A model generated the notes under the pieces. That model searched no databases, was not told the origin of the DNA, and saw only the letters and a list, made by a program, of their open reading frames with translations. Positions 1-10,600 of a stretch of 64,000 nucleotides of DNA are shown here, piece after piece. This stretch comes from Imperialibacter sp040222815 (lineage in GTDB: Bacteria; Bacteroidota; Bacteroidia; Cytophagales; Cyclobacteriaceae), in assembly GCF_040222815.1 (NCBI RefSeq), contig NZ_JAVKCH010000040.1, positions 372,001 to 436,000 on the forward strand. Direction: 5' to 3'. Made by a program: the position numbers and the translations under genes. How positions within the stretch are numbered: the first letter of the stretch is position 1; every line of letters starts with the position of its first letter.

Positions 1-1990
1 GGTCGGTTACATAGCCGAACAATTCCGAAAGAGGAACATCTGCTTTGATTACAGACGAAGTACCTTTTGTATCCATGCCCTTCATGATACCTCTTCTTCT
101 GTTCAAGTCACCCGTCAAAGGACCTGTATATTCGTCAGGAGTAACTACTTCAACAGCCATTATCGGCTCAAGCAACACTGGCTTTGCCTTTCTTGCAGCC
201 TCTCTGAAACCAATTCTTGCTGCCATTTCAAATGAAAGGGCATCCGAATCCACATCGTGGAATGAACCATGGAACAGCCTTACTTTCATTGTATCTATAG
301 GGTAGCCAGCAAGAGGTCCATTCTTCATCGAATCGGCAAAGCCTTTCTGAACAGCAGGAATAAATTCTCTTGGGATTACACCACCAACAATACCGTTTAC
401 AAACTGTAGACCTTCAGCTGCGTGATCCTCATCTTTCGGCCCAAGCTCAAACACGATATCGGCGAATTTACCACGACCACCGGTTTGCTTCTTGTAAACT
501 TCCTTGTGTTCAACAGTCGAACGAAGTGCTTCTTTGTAAGCCACCTGAGGAGCTCCCTGATTGATTTCAACCTTGAATTCCCTCTTAAGACGATCAATGA
601 TAATCTCAAGGTGAAGCTCTCCCATACCTCTAAGGATTGTTTGACCTGTTTCCTCATCGGTATTTACCTGAAGAGTTGGGTCTTCCTCAATAAGTTTGGC
701 AATAGCCATTCCCAGTTTATCAACGTCTGCCTGAGTTTTGGGCTCAATAGCATAGCCGATAACCGGCTCAGGAAACACCATAGACTCAAGCACTATCTTG
801 TGCTTCTCATCACAAAGCGTGTCACCGGTCTTAATATCTTTGAATCCAACTACAGCTCCAATATCACCAGCATGAAGCCTTTCGATTTGGTTCTGCTTAT
901 TGGCGTGCATTTGGAATATCCTAGAAATCCTCTCTTTGTTGCCTGATCTTGTATTGTAAACATAAGAACCAGACTCAAGCATGCCTGAGTAAGACCTTAC
1001 GAAACAAAGGCGGCCTACAAAAGGGTCAGTAGCAATTTTAAATGCCAGGCCTGCAAAAGGCTCAGAAACAGAAGGCTTTCTCGAAATCTCAGCATCAGTA
1101 TCAGGGTTGATACCTTTAATGCTTTCTCTGTCCATCGGTGAAGGAAGAAGTTCCATCACGTAGTTAAGCATTGTTTGAACACCCTTATTCTTGAACGCCG
1201 ATCCGCAAAGCATTGGCACAAAAGCCAGGTCTACAGTAGCAGCTCTAAGCGCCTTTACAACTTCGTCTCTTGTAATAGACTCAGGGTCTTCAAAGTACTT
1301 CTCCAACAAAGATTCGTCGTACTCAGCAACTGCCTCAAGCAGATGCTCTCTGTACTCCTTCACTTCGTCCTTCATATCTTCAGGAATAGGAACTTCGCTG
1401 AAAGTCATGCCGAAGTCATCTTCATTCCATACCATGGCGATGTTTTCAACTAAGTCAACAACACCTTTGAATTTTTCCTCTGATCCGATAGGCAACTGTA
1501 ACGGAACAGCTTTAGTACCCAATCTTTCTTTCACTTGCTTACATACTGCAAGGAAGTCGGCACCGGAGCGATCCATTTTGTTTACGAATCCAAGACGAGC
1601 AACCTTATAGTTGTCAGCCAAGCGCCAGTTAGTTTCTGATTGAGGCTCAACGCCGTCAACAGCACTGAACAAAAACACAAGACCATCTAATACCCTCAGA
1701 GACCTGTTTACTTCCACAGTGAAATCCACGTGGCCAGGAGTATCGATAATATTAATGTGGTAATCGTTGTCTTTATATTTCCAGAAAACAGTTGTGGCAG
1801 CGGATGTAATAGTAATACCCCTCTCCTGCTCTTGCTCCATCCAGTCCATAGTGGCTGCGCCATCATGAACTTCTCCTATTTTATGATTAACACCTGTATA
1901 AAATAGTATACGCTCAGTTGTTGTTGTTTTACCAGCATCAATGTGAGCCGCAATACCAATGTTACGGGTGAATTTAAGATCTCTTGCCAT
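1..1990 (-). CDS. fusA: Elongation factor G (3' end outside window)
   Basis: Ribosomal translocase GTPase: EF-G drives tRNA-mRNA translocation and, with RRF, ribosome recycling. The frame is open from the ATG to the window edge, giving about 663 residues; the family is usually near 700, so roughly 40 C-terminal residues are missing. The P-loop AHIDAGKTT is at about residues 15-23, followed by the switch motif RGITITSAATT, the G3 motif DTPGHVDF and the G4 motif NKMDRSGADF. It is the last visible gene of the rpsL-rpsG-fusA (str) unit, starting 13 nt after rpsG. Identity is certain from the G motifs and context; the gene is truncated only by the window. Confidence 0.97.
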   Translation of the reverse strand, partial: MARDLKFTRNIGIAAHIDAGKTTTTERILFYTGVNHKIGEVHDGAATMDWMEQEQERGITITSAATTVFWKYKDNDYHINIIDTPGHVDFTVEVNRSLRVLDGLVFLFSAVDGVEPQSETNWRLADNYKVARLGFVNKMDRSGADFLAVCKQVKERLGTKAVPLQLPIGSEEKFKGVVDLVENIAMVWNEDDFGMTFSEVPIPEDMKDEVKEYREHLLEAVAEYDESLLEKYFEDPESITRDEVVKALRAATVDLAFVPMLCGSAFKNKGVQTMLNYVMELLPSPMDRESIKGINPDTDAEISRKPSVSEPFAGLAFKIATDPFVGRLCFVRSYSGMLESGSYVYNTRSGNKERISRIFQMHANKQNQIERLHAGDIGAVVGFKDIKTGDTLCDEKHKIVLESMVFPEPVIGYAIEPKTQADVDKLGMAIAKLIEEDPTLQVNTDEETGQTILRGMGELHLEIIIDRLKREFKVEINQGAPQVAYKEALRSTVEHKEVYKKQTGGRGKFADIVFELGPKDEDHAAEGLQFVNGIVGGVIPREFIPAVQKGFADSMKNGPLAGYPIDTMKVRLFHGSFHDVDSDALSFEMAARIGFREAARKAKPVLLEPIMAVEVVTPDEYTGPLTGDLNRRRGIMKGMDTKGTSSVIKADVPLSELFGYVTD

Positions 1991-2003
1991 TACGCCTTTT
2001 CAA

Positions 2004-2471
2004 TTAAAATCTAAAGTGGGAGAAAGCTTTATTTGCATCAGCCATACGGTGCGTGTCATCCTTTTTCTTCACAGCGGCGCCTTCGCCTTTGGAAGCAGCG
2101 ATGATTTCGCCGGCCAATTTATCAGTCATTGTTTTTTCACCACGAGTTCTGGCGTATTTAATCAGCCATTTGATTCCCAAGGAAACCTTTCTCTCGGGAC
2201 GTACCTCCAAAGGAACCTGAAAAGTAGCACCACCTACACGGCGGCTTTTTACTTCAACAGCAGGAGTTACATTGTTAAGCGCCTTTTTCCACACTTCAAG
2301 ACCATCTTCGCTTGTCTTCTTACTAACAGCCTCAATGGCGTCGTAGAAAATGGAATAAGAAACGCTTTTCTTCCCGCTAAGCATTAAATTATTCACAAAT
2401 TTGGTTACCAAAGTATCCCCAAACTTAGGGTCAGGGAGGATGTATCTTTTCTTAGGTTTTGCCTTTCTCAT
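2004..2471 (-). CDS. rpsG: 30S ribosomal protein S7
   Basis: Primary 16S rRNA-binding protein that nucleates the head of the small subunit and lines the E-site exit channel. The product is 155 residues, the normal length, and begins MRKAKPKKRYILPDPKFGD, matching the conserved S7 N-terminus (RR/K-rich, then PDPKF). The conserved region around LEVRPERKVSLGIKWL is also present. It lies 9 nt after rpsL and 13 nt before fusA, the standard str operon arrangement, so co-transcription is expected. In other bacteria S7 represses this operon; I did not identify an S7 target hairpin here. Confidence 0.97.
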   Translation of the reverse strand: MRKAKPKKRYILPDPKFGDTLVTKFVNNLMLSGKKSVSYSIFYDAIEAVSKKTSEDGLEVWKKALNNVTPAVEVKSRRVGGATFQVPLEVRPERKVSLGIKWLIKYARTRGEKTMTDKLAGEIIAASKGEGAAVKKKDDTHRMADANKAFSHFRF

Positions 2472-2480
2472 TGCGATTAA

Positions 2481-2858
2481 TTATTTCTTTTTAGGTCTCT
2501 TAGCACCATACTTAGAACGACTCTGAAGTCTTCCTGTTACTCCAGCAGTATCAAGGGCACCTCTAACGATGTGATACCTTACACCAGGAAGGTCTTTCAC
2601 CCTACCACCTCTGATAAGCACAATTGAGTGCTCCTGAAGGTTGTGACCTTCACCAGGTATGTAGGCGTTCACTTCCTTACTGTTGGTAAGACGAACCCTG
2701 GCTACTTTACGCATGGCAGAGTTTGGCTTTTTAGGAGTGGTAGTGTAAACCCTTGTGCACACGCCTCTTCTTTGAGGACATGAATCAAGAGCTGGTGACT
2801 TGGATTTCCATGTCACGGCCGTTCTACCTTTTCTTACTAATTGCTGTATAGTGGGCAT
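2481..2858 (-). CDS. rpsL: 30S ribosomal protein S12
   Basis: Decoding-centre protein of the 30S subunit. The 125-residue product starts MPTIQQLVRKGR and carries the hallmark TPKKPNSAMRKVARVRL block. The lysine in TPKKPNS corresponds to the classic streptomycin-resistance position (Lys42 in E. coli numbering) and is wild type here; the second resistance loop (around GGRVKDLPGVRYH) is also wild type. First gene of the str unit, with its own strong Bacteroidetes-type promoter about 40 nt upstream, separating it from the rpoBC-DUF3467 genes. Confidence 0.97.
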   Translation of the reverse strand: MPTIQQLVRKGRTAVTWKSKSPALDSCPQRRGVCTRVYTTTPKKPNSAMRKVARVRLTNSKEVNAYIPGEGHNLQEHSIVLIRGGRVKDLPGVRYHIVRGALDTAGVTGRLQSRSKYGAKRPKKK

Positions 2859-2895
2859 TTAGACTGTATTTTTCTGTGTTCCAAAAAATGGAACG

Positions 2896-2927
2896 CAAAG
2901 ATATGGATTTATAATTTTTAGTGCAAA
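2896..2927 (-). promoter_or_regulatory. Promoter of the rpsL-rpsG-fusA unit
   Basis: On the minus strand a TTTG (-33 element) and TATCTTTG (-7 element, consensus TAnnTTTG) are separated by 20 nt, an excellent match to the housekeeping promoter described for Bacteroidetes. Transcription should start near 2889. The leader then contains a small hairpin (GTTCCA / TGGAAC with an AAAAA-rich loop, about 2877-2893) that would sit at the very 5' end of the mRNA. This gives the str genes an internal promoter independent of the upstream tuf-rpoC superoperon. Confidence 0.7.
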
Positions 2928-2952
2928 GAATTGATGGCGAATAATTATTCAA

Positions 2953-3282
2953 CTATGCTTCACCGACTGTGCCCCCAAAATTCATTGGAAACTTGGGTAA
3001 CTCATTGGTTGTTTTAATTGTGCCAAAGGTATCTTCGTATTTTCGGACATTTTCCTCCAAAGCCGCCAGGAGTCGCCTGGCATGCTCTGGAGTAATGACA
3101 ATTCTCGATTTAACCTTTGCCTTTGGTACACCGGGCATCAGTCTTATAAAATCAATAACGAATTCACTGTTTGAGTGAGCAATCATGGCTAGGTTAGCAT
3201 ATACGCCTTCAGCAATTTCTTCTGAAAGCTCTATGTTAATCTGATTAGGATTCTTTTTAGGGTCCTTTTCTTCTTTTGCCAT
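2953..3282 (-). CDS. DUF3467 family protein
   Basis: Small acidic-to-neutral protein of 109 residues with no signal peptide or membrane segment. The core (INIELSEEIAEGVYANLAMI, then FVIDFIRLMPGVPKAKVKSR, and ITPEHARRLLAALEENVRKYE) is the DUF3467 signature. It starts 6 nt after the rpoC stop codon, so it is probably translated from the rpoBC transcript; the str promoter lies downstream of its stop region. The family is commonly found at exactly this place in Bacteroidetes, suggesting a link to transcription or translation, but no molecular function is established and I do not infer one. Confidence 0.85.
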   Translation of the reverse strand: MAKEEKDPKKNPNQINIELSEEIAEGVYANLAMIAHSNSEFVIDFIRLMPGVPKAKVKSRIVITPEHARRLLAALEENVRKYEDTFGTIKTTNELPKFPMNFGGTVGEA

Positions 3283-3288
3283 AGCTAC

Positions 3289-6200
3289 TTACTTGCTGAC
3301 CTCGAAAGATCTTTCCTCAGTTTGTTGCTCTCTGTCTCTATCCCTTGCAGTCAGTGCCTCGTATTCTTCCTTGGAACCAACAACGTCCCTTTGGAAATTA
3401 CGCCTTCCTGTACCAGCCGGAATCAGATGACCTACGATTACGTTTTCCTTAAGCCCCTTCAGGTGATCGGCCTTGCCACGAATAGAGGCTTCGCTCAACA
3501 CCTTGGTAGTCTCCTGGAACGAAGCAGCAGATATGAAACTCTCCGTGTCCAACGACGCTTGGGTAATTCCCTGAAGCGACGGCTTGGAAACAGCTGGTTC
3601 AGCGCTGCGCACCTCTACGATCTTAAGGTCACGCCTCTTAAGGCTGGAATTCTCATCTCTCAGCCTGCGAGAAGAAATGATTTGACCTGGCTTAAGATTC
3701 TCCGAATCACCGGCGTCCATCACTACTTTCTTGTCGAGAATATTATCGTTCTCCTCACGGAAAGCAAACTTGTCGCAAGTTTGTCCAGGTAGGAAACTAG
3801 TGTCTCCCGGATCCAGAATCACAACTTTCTGCATCATTTGGCTCACAATGGCCTCAATATGCTTATCGTTGATCTTCACACCCTGCAAACGGTATACTTC
3901 CTGTATCTCATTTACAAGGTACTCCTGAACAGCTGTAGGCCCTTTGATAGAAAGAATATCTGCAGGTGTAATAGCACCATCAGACAAGGCATCGCCAGCT
4001 CTCACAAAGTCGTTGTCCTGAACAAGGATGTGCTTAGAAAGTGAAACCAGGTAACGCTTCTTCACTCCGTCCTTAGACTCGATGTAGATTTCACGGTTAC
4101 CACGCTTAATGCCTCCATAAGTAACCACACCGTCGATCTCACTCACCACAGCCGGGTTGGAAGGGTTACGTGCTTCGAACAATTCTGTTACCCTTGGCAG
4201 ACCACCGGTAATATCTCTCGACTTAGAAGTCATACGAGGTATCTTCGACAGGATTTGCCCGGCTTTCACCTTCTGGCCTTTTTCAACCGCCAAGTGAGCG
4301 CCCACCGGAATGTTATAACCTTTCGACTCGTCTCCCTTTCCATTGACAACAATGGCAGGGTTCTTCGTCTTATCCTTTGTATCAATAATTACTTTCTCTC
4401 TGTGACCTGTTTGCTCATCAGACTCCTCTTTGAAAGTAATGCCTTCTTCAATTGCATCGAAATCGATAGTACCATCGAATTCTGAAAGAATTACGGCGTT
4501 ATAGGGATCCCAGAAACACAGTTCCTGTCCTTTCTCTATCTTCTCTCCATCTTTCACCTTCAGGAATGCGCCGTAAGGAACGTGATTACTGATAAATATT
4601 TTATCAGACTTCGCATCCTTTATTTTTATCTCGCCAGAACGTCCCATTACCACATTGATGCTTTCTCCTTCATCATTGGTAGTTTTAACAGAGCGTAGAC
4701 CTTCGAATTCAACAATTCCATCAAACTTGGCACGAATGCTGGCATCTACTGCGATGTTCGATGCAGTACCACCAACGTGGAACGTACGAAGTGTCAACTG
4801 AGTACCTGGCTCACCGATCGACTGCGCAGCAATAACACCAACAGCCTCCCCTATCTCCACCATACGGCCAGAGGCAAGGTTACGACCATAACACTTGGCA
4901 CAAGCTCCCAGGCGGGTTTCGCACGTAAGTACTGAGCGAATTTCCACTTCCTCAATGCTGGTAGCATCAATTCTGGCTGCAAGCTCCTCAGTTACTTCAT
5001 CACCTGCTGAAACGATAAGTTCGTCAGTGATCGGATCAAATACATCATGTACCGTCACCCTACCAAGAATTCTCTCAGATAAAGGCTCCACTACATCTTC
5101 GTTATCTTTCAAGGCCGTAACAACGATACCTCTCAGTGTACCGCAGTCATCTTCGTTGATAACAACGTCCTGCGCTACGTCCACCAAACGACGGGTAAGA
5201 TAACCCGCATCCGCCGTTTTAAGGGCAGTATCGGCAAGACCTTTACGAGCACCGTGGGTAGAGATAAAGTACTCGATTACGTCCAGGCCTTCTTTGAAGT
5301 TAGAAAGGATCGGGTTTTCGATGATTTCACCAACAGAACCCTGAAGGTTCTTCTGAGGCTTGGCCATCAAACCACGCATGCCACCCAGCTGACGAATCTG
5401 CTCACGAGATCCACGAGCACCCGAGTGCATCATCATGTAGATCGAGTTGAATCCCTGATCGTCCTCTTCCAGTTGCTTAAGCAGTGTGCCGGTCAACTGA
5501 GAGTTGATACGAGTCCAGATGTCAATTACCTGATTGTAACGTTCGTTATCTGTAATAAGACCCATCAGGTAGTTATTCCAAACCACGTCTACTTCTGCTT
5601 TCGCAGTTTCAATCATCGTTTCCTTCTCCTCAGGAATCTTAATATCATTCAATCCAATAGAAAGACCACCGATATAAGCAGACTTAAACCCAAGCTCTTT
5701 GATATCATCAAGGAACTTAGCAGTTCTTGCCATACCAGTGATTTTGAACACGGTACCGATAATCAACTGTAGTTTCTTCTTGGTCAAAAGCTCATCCACA
5801 TAACCCACTTCCTCGGGAACGTTCTGGTTGAAAATAACTCTTCCAGCTACTGTCTCGATGATTTTGGTCTCAAGCTCATTGTTCTCGTTAAGAACTTTCG
5901 TTCTCACTTTGATATGAGCATGCTTTGAAAGTCTGTCCTCATTAATAGCGATAATAACTTCTTCCGCATTATAGAAGGTTCTACCCTCTCCCACTACAGG
6001 ATGATCTTTTGTAGACTTCCGGCCTTTGGTGATGTAGTACAGACCCAATACCATGTCCTGAGAAGGTACAGCAATAGGAGCACCGTTCGCAGGGTTCATA
6101 ATATTGTGAGAAGCAAGCATCAGCGTTGAAGCCTCAAGAATTGCTTCGTGGCCAAGCGGCACGTGAACGGCCATTTGGTCACCGTCAAAGTCAGCGTTGA

Positions 6201-7611
6201 AGGCAGTACAAACAAGCGGGTGAAGCTGGATTGCTTTTCCTTCGATCAGCTTAGGCTGGAACGCCTGGATACCTAACCTGTGTAGTGTTGGAGCACGGTT
6301 AAGGAGTACAGGGTGTCCTTTCAATACGTTTTCAAGAATATCCCAAACTACAGGATCCTTACGATCAACGATTTTCTTGGCAGACTTAACAGTCTTTACA
6401 ATACCTCTTTCAATCAGCTTTCTGATAATGAACGGTTTGAAAAGCTCAGCGGCCATGTCCTTAGGCAGACCGCATTCGTGCATCTTAAGCTCCGGCCCTA
6501 CCACAATTACTGAACGACCAGAGTAGTCAACCCTTTTACCTAGAAGGTTTTGACGGAAACGGCCCTGCTTTCCTTTCAGCATGTCTGAAAGCGATTTTAA
6601 AGCTCTGTTACCATCCGAACGCACGGCGTTCACTTTTCTTGAGTTGTCAAATAATGAGTCAACCGCTTCCTGAAGCATTCTTTTCTCGTTACGAAGAATT
6701 ACTTCCGGTGCTTTGATATCAATAAGTCTCTTCAGACGATTGTTTCTGATGATTACCCTTCTGTACAAGTCGTTCAAGTCAGAAGTAGCGAATCTACCAC
6801 CGTCCAACGGAACCAATGGACGCAATTCAGGTGGAATAACGGGCACCATACGGATCACCATCCACTCGGGACGGTTTTCAATACGGGTACGAGCATCTCT
6901 AAATGCTTCAACCACTTTCAGCCTCTTCAAGGCTTCCGCCTTACGCTGCTGAGAAGTATCGGTTGACGCCTGATGGCGAAGATCGTATGAAAGTGAGTCA
7001 AGCTCAATTCTCGAAAGAAGCATTTCTAATCCTTCCGCACCCATCTTAGCGATGAACTTGTTAGGGTCAGAGTCGTCAAGGCTTTGGTTCTCTCTAGGAA
7101 TTTTATCGAGAATATCGAGGTATTCGTCTTCCGTAAGGAAGTCGAGGTAGTTGATACCATCCTCGGCTTTCAAGCCTGGCTGAATAACTACATATCTCTC
7201 ATAGTAGATGATCTGGTCAAGCTTTTTGGTTGGAAGGCCAAGAAGGTAACCGATCTTATTAGGAAGAGAACGGAAATACCAGATATGAGCAACAGGCACC
7301 ACCAGTTCGATATGGCCCATGCGCTCACGGCGTACCTTCTTTTCTGTCACCTCTACACCGCAACGGTCACAGATAATCCCTTTATAACGTATTCTTTTAT
7401 ATTTACCACAGTGACATTCCCAGTCTTTTACAGGTCCGAAAATTCTTTCGCAGAAAAGACCACCCATTTCAGGCTTATAGGTTCTATAGTTGATGGTTTC
7501 AGGCTGTGTAACCTCACCATGCGAGCTCTCCAGAATAGATTCAGGAGACGCCAAACTAATAGTAACCTTAGAGAAGTCGCTTGTAATTTTCTTATTTTTT
7601 CTGAACGCCAT
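3289..7611 (-). CDS. rpoC: RNA polymerase beta' subunit
   Basis: Largest RNA polymerase subunit, forming half of the active-site cleft. 1440 residues, the usual size for Bacteroidetes. The N-terminal zinc ribbon uses Cys66, Cys68, Cys81 and Cys84 (motifs CHCGKYK and CDRCGVE). The catalytic Mg-binding motif NADFDGDQM is intact near residue 470. The second zinc site (CETRLGACAKCYGR) and the trigger-loop/bridge-helix region (around GEAVGVIAAQSIGEPGTQLT) are present. It follows rpoB with a 46-nt spacer and precedes DUF3467 by 6 nt. Confidence 0.98.
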   Translation of the reverse strand: MAFRKNKKITSDFSKVTISLASPESILESSHGEVTQPETINYRTYKPEMGGLFCERIFGPVKDWECHCGKYKRIRYKGIICDRCGVEVTEKKVRRERMGHIELVVPVAHIWYFRSLPNKIGYLLGLPTKKLDQIIYYERYVVIQPGLKAEDGINYLDFLTEDEYLDILDKIPRENQSLDDSDPNKFIAKMGAEGLEMLLSRIELDSLSYDLRHQASTDTSQQRKAEALKRLKVVEAFRDARTRIENRPEWMVIRMVPVIPPELRPLVPLDGGRFATSDLNDLYRRVIIRNNRLKRLIDIKAPEVILRNEKRMLQEAVDSLFDNSRKVNAVRSDGNRALKSLSDMLKGKQGRFRQNLLGKRVDYSGRSVIVVGPELKMHECGLPKDMAAELFKPFIIRKLIERGIVKTVKSAKKIVDRKDPVVWDILENVLKGHPVLLNRAPTLHRLGIQAFQPKLIEGKAIQLHPLVCTAFNADFDGDQMAVHVPLGHEAILEASTLMLASHNIMNPANGAPIAVPSQDMVLGLYYITKGRKSTKDHPVVGEGRTFYNAEEVIIAINEDRLSKHAHIKVRTKVLNENNELETKIIETVAGRVIFNQNVPEEVGYVDELLTKKKLQLIIGTVFKITGMARTAKFLDDIKELGFKSAYIGGLSIGLNDIKIPEEKETMIETAKAEVDVVWNNYLMGLITDNERYNQVIDIWTRINSQLTGTLLKQLEEDDQGFNSIYMMMHSGARGSREQIRQLGGMRGLMAKPQKNLQGSVGEIIENPILSNFKEGLDVIEYFISTHGARKGLADTALKTADAGYLTRRLVDVAQDVVINEDDCGTLRGIVVTALKDNEDVVEPLSERILGRVTVHDVFDPITDELIVSAGDEVTEELAARIDATSIEEVEIRSVLTCETRLGACAKCYGRNLASGRMVEIGEAVGVIAAQSIGEPGTQLTLRTFHVGGTASNIAVDASIRAKFDGIVEFEGLRSVKTTNDEGESINVVMGRSGEIKIKDAKSDKIFISNHVPYGAFLKVKDGEKIEKGQELCFWDPYNAVILSEFDGTIDFDAIEEGITFKEESDEQTGHREKVIIDTKDKTKNPAIVVNGKGDESKGYNIPVGAHLAVEKGQKVKAGQILSKIPRMTSKSRDITGGLPRVTELFEARNPSNPAVVSEIDGVVTYGGIKRGNREIYIESKDGVKKRYLVSLSKHILVQDNDFVRAGDALSDGAITPADILSIKGPTAVQEYLVNEIQEVYRLQGVKINDKHIEAIVSQMMQKVVILDPGDTSFLPGQTCDKFAFREENDNILDKKVVMDAGDSENLKPGQIISSRRLRDENSSLKRRDLKIVEVRSAEPAVSKPSLQGITQASLDTESFISAASFQETTKVLSEASIRGKADHLKGLKENVIVGHLIPAGTGRRNFQRDVVGSKEEYEALTARDRDREQQTEERSFEVSK

Positions 7612-7632
7612 AATGTTATTTATATATGGTTG

Positions 7633-7648
7633 AGGGGCCTAAGCCCCT
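7633..7648 (-). other. Small hairpin in rpoB-rpoC spacer
   Basis: AGGGGC and GCCCCT form a 6-bp GC-rich stem with a 4-nt loop in the 46-nt rpoB-rpoC spacer. No U-tract follows on the minus strand, so it is unlikely to terminate; a role in RNA processing or translational spacing is possible but unproven. Confidence 0.35.
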
Positions 7649-7657
7649 TGGGATTTT

Positions 7658-10600
7658 TTAGTCAAGAGTGATTTCAAGTGCCAAACCACGGAGTTCGTGA
7701 ACCAATACATTGAATGATTCCGGAATTCCAGGCTTCTGCATGTTCTCACCTTTCACTATCGCCTCATATGCTTTGGCACGGCCAACAACATCATCGGACT
7801 TAATGGTAAGGATTTCCTGAAGGATGTTGGATGCACCGAATGCTTCAAGTGCCCAAACTTCCATTTCACCAAATCGCTGACCACCAAACTGCGCCTTACC
7901 ACCAAGCGGCTGCTGTGTAATAAGAGAGTAAGGTCCGATTGAACGAGCGTGCATTTTGTCATCAACCAGGTGACCAAGTTTCAGTACATAAATCACACCG
8001 ACTGTAACAGGCTGATCGAAACGAACACCAGTAAGGCCATCGGTCAGGTAAGTTCTACCAAAATCGGGCAAACCTGCTTCCTTCAACTCTGCTGCTACCT
8101 GCTCCATGGAAGCACCATCAAAGATTGGTGTGGCATACTTGCGACCCAACTTCAAACCTGCCCAACCAAGTACAGTTTCGTATATCTGACCAATGTTCAT
8201 ACGAGAAGGTACACCCAGTGGGTTGAGAACAACATCCACCGGATTTCCATCCTCAGTGAACGGCATATCCTCTTCACGCACGATCTTTGCAACCACACCT
8301 TTGTTACCGTGACGACCGGCCATTTTATCACCTACTTTCAGTTTACGCTTCTTAGCCACGTAAACCTTCGCAAGCTGAACGATGCCAGCAGGCAATTCAT
8401 CACCTACTTCAAGCGTGAATCTTGCTCTCTTGAAATCACCGGCAACTTCATTCCTTGCCTTCATGTAGTTCTTGACCATCTTCACGATGTTCTCATTCAC
8501 ATGAGCATCGGTTGTCCAATTGTCAAGATTTACATCAGAAATCAGGTTGGCCTCCTCCGGAACGTTGTAGTTACTTTCGTCTCTGTAAACGTTCTTAGGT
8601 GGGAACAGATTCTCATCGATGTTACGGCCATTGAACTTCACTCCTTTAGAGATCAATTCGTCACCGAACTTATGCTTAACACCCTGCGAGGTCTTGCCTT
8701 CAAGTAGCGTAGTCAGCTTCTTCACCATTCGGTTGCGAAGCTCAAGAAGCTGGTTGGAATACTTACTCTTAAGTACTTCCACTTCCTTCTTAGACTTACT
8801 TCTAAGGTCTTTATCCTTCTTGGGGCGAGAGAATAGCTTGGTGTCAATAACAACACCTCTGAGTGATGGTGAAGCTTTCAAAGAAGCATCTTTCACATCC
8901 CCAGCCTTGTCACCGAAGATTGCTCTGAGGAGTTTCTCTTCAGGAGTTGGATCTGTTTCTCCCTTAGGTGTGATCTTACCAATAAGGATATCGCCTTCTT
9001 TTACGTCTGCACCAATCCTGATGATTCCGTTCTCGTCGAGGTTTTTAACAGCCTCTTCGCTAACGTTAGGGATTTCAGAAGTAAGTTCTTCTTCACCACG
9101 CTTCGTGTCTCTTACTTCAAGTTCAAACTCTTCGATGTGAATTGAAGTAAAGATATCGTCACGAACTACTTTCTCAGAAATAACGATCGCATCCTCGAAG
9201 TTGTATCCCTGCCATGGCATGAATGCCACCTGGAGGTTACGGCCAAGGGCCAATTCGCCTTGTTCGGTAGCAAATCCTTCACACAGTATCTGACCAGTTA
9301 CCACTTTCTGCCCTTTGAAAACAATAGGCTTCAGGTTGATACAAGTGTCCTGGTTAGTTCTTCTGAACTTAATAAGGTTGTATTCTACGTTTTCGTTATC
9401 GAAGCTGATTAGTTCACCTTCGTCGTCTCTATCGTATCTGACAACTATTTTCTTAGCATCTACAAAAACGACCTCGCCATTTCCTTCAGCTGTTACCAGG
9501 GTTCTTGAATCTTTTGCAATTCTTCCTTCGAGGCCGGTACCAACGATTGGCGCCTGCGGACGAAGAAGTGGAACTGCCTGGCGTTGCATGTTCGATCCCA
9601 TCAGAGCACGGTTGGCATCATCATGCTCAAGGAATGGAATCATTGACGCCGCCACAGAAACAATCTGGTTAGGAGCAATGTCCATGTACTTAAGGGTAGG
9701 CGGCTCCACAACCGGGAAGTCACCTTCAAAGCGAGCCTTCACTTTGTCGTTCAGATACTTACCCTTGTCATCAATTGGCGCATTGGCCTGGGCAATATAA
9801 TGCGTATCTTCTTCCTCGGCTGTAAGGTAGAACACGTCGTTTCCGACGATGCCCCCCTCTACCATGCGGTAAGGCGTCTCGATGAATCCCATGCTGTTTA
9901 CTTTCGCATGCACACACAAGGAAGAGATAAGACCAATGTTTGGCCCTTCCGGTGTTTCAATGGTGCAAAGGCGACCGTAGTGAGTATAGTGTACGTCACG
10001 AACCTCGAAACCGGCACGCTCTCTTGACAAACCACCTGGCCCGAGGGCAGACATCCTTCTTTTGTGAGTGATCTCAGCAAGAGGATTGGTTTGATCCATA
10101 AACTGCGAAAGCTGGTTGGTACCAAAGAACGAGTTGATAACTGAAGACAGCGTTCTGGCGTTGATCAAGTCAACAGGCTTGAAGTCCTCATTGTCACGCA
10201 CGTTCATTCTTTCTTTGATGGTACGAGCCATGCGGGCCAGACCAACAGAGAACTGACTGTACAACTGCTCACCTACCGTTCTAACACGGCGATTAGAAAG
10301 GTGGTCAATATCATCAACTACCGCTTTCGAGTTGATCAACCCGATGAGGTATTTCACAATTCGAACGATGTCCTCGGTGGTTAACACCCGAACGTCGAAA
10401 GATATGTCAAGACCTAATTTCTTGTTAATCCTGTAACGGCCTACTTCACCCAGGTCGTAACGCTTGTCACTGAAGAACAGGCTCTGGATAATATCCCTGG
10501 CAGTTTGTTCATCAGGAGCTTCGGTATTTCTAAGCTGACGGTAGATTTGCTCCACCGCTTCTTTTTCAGAGTTAGAATTATCCTTCTGAAGGGTGTTATA

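Noticed and set aside
422..946. 174-codon plus-strand frame.
   Set aside because: Antisense to fusA, whose frame is conserved throughout.
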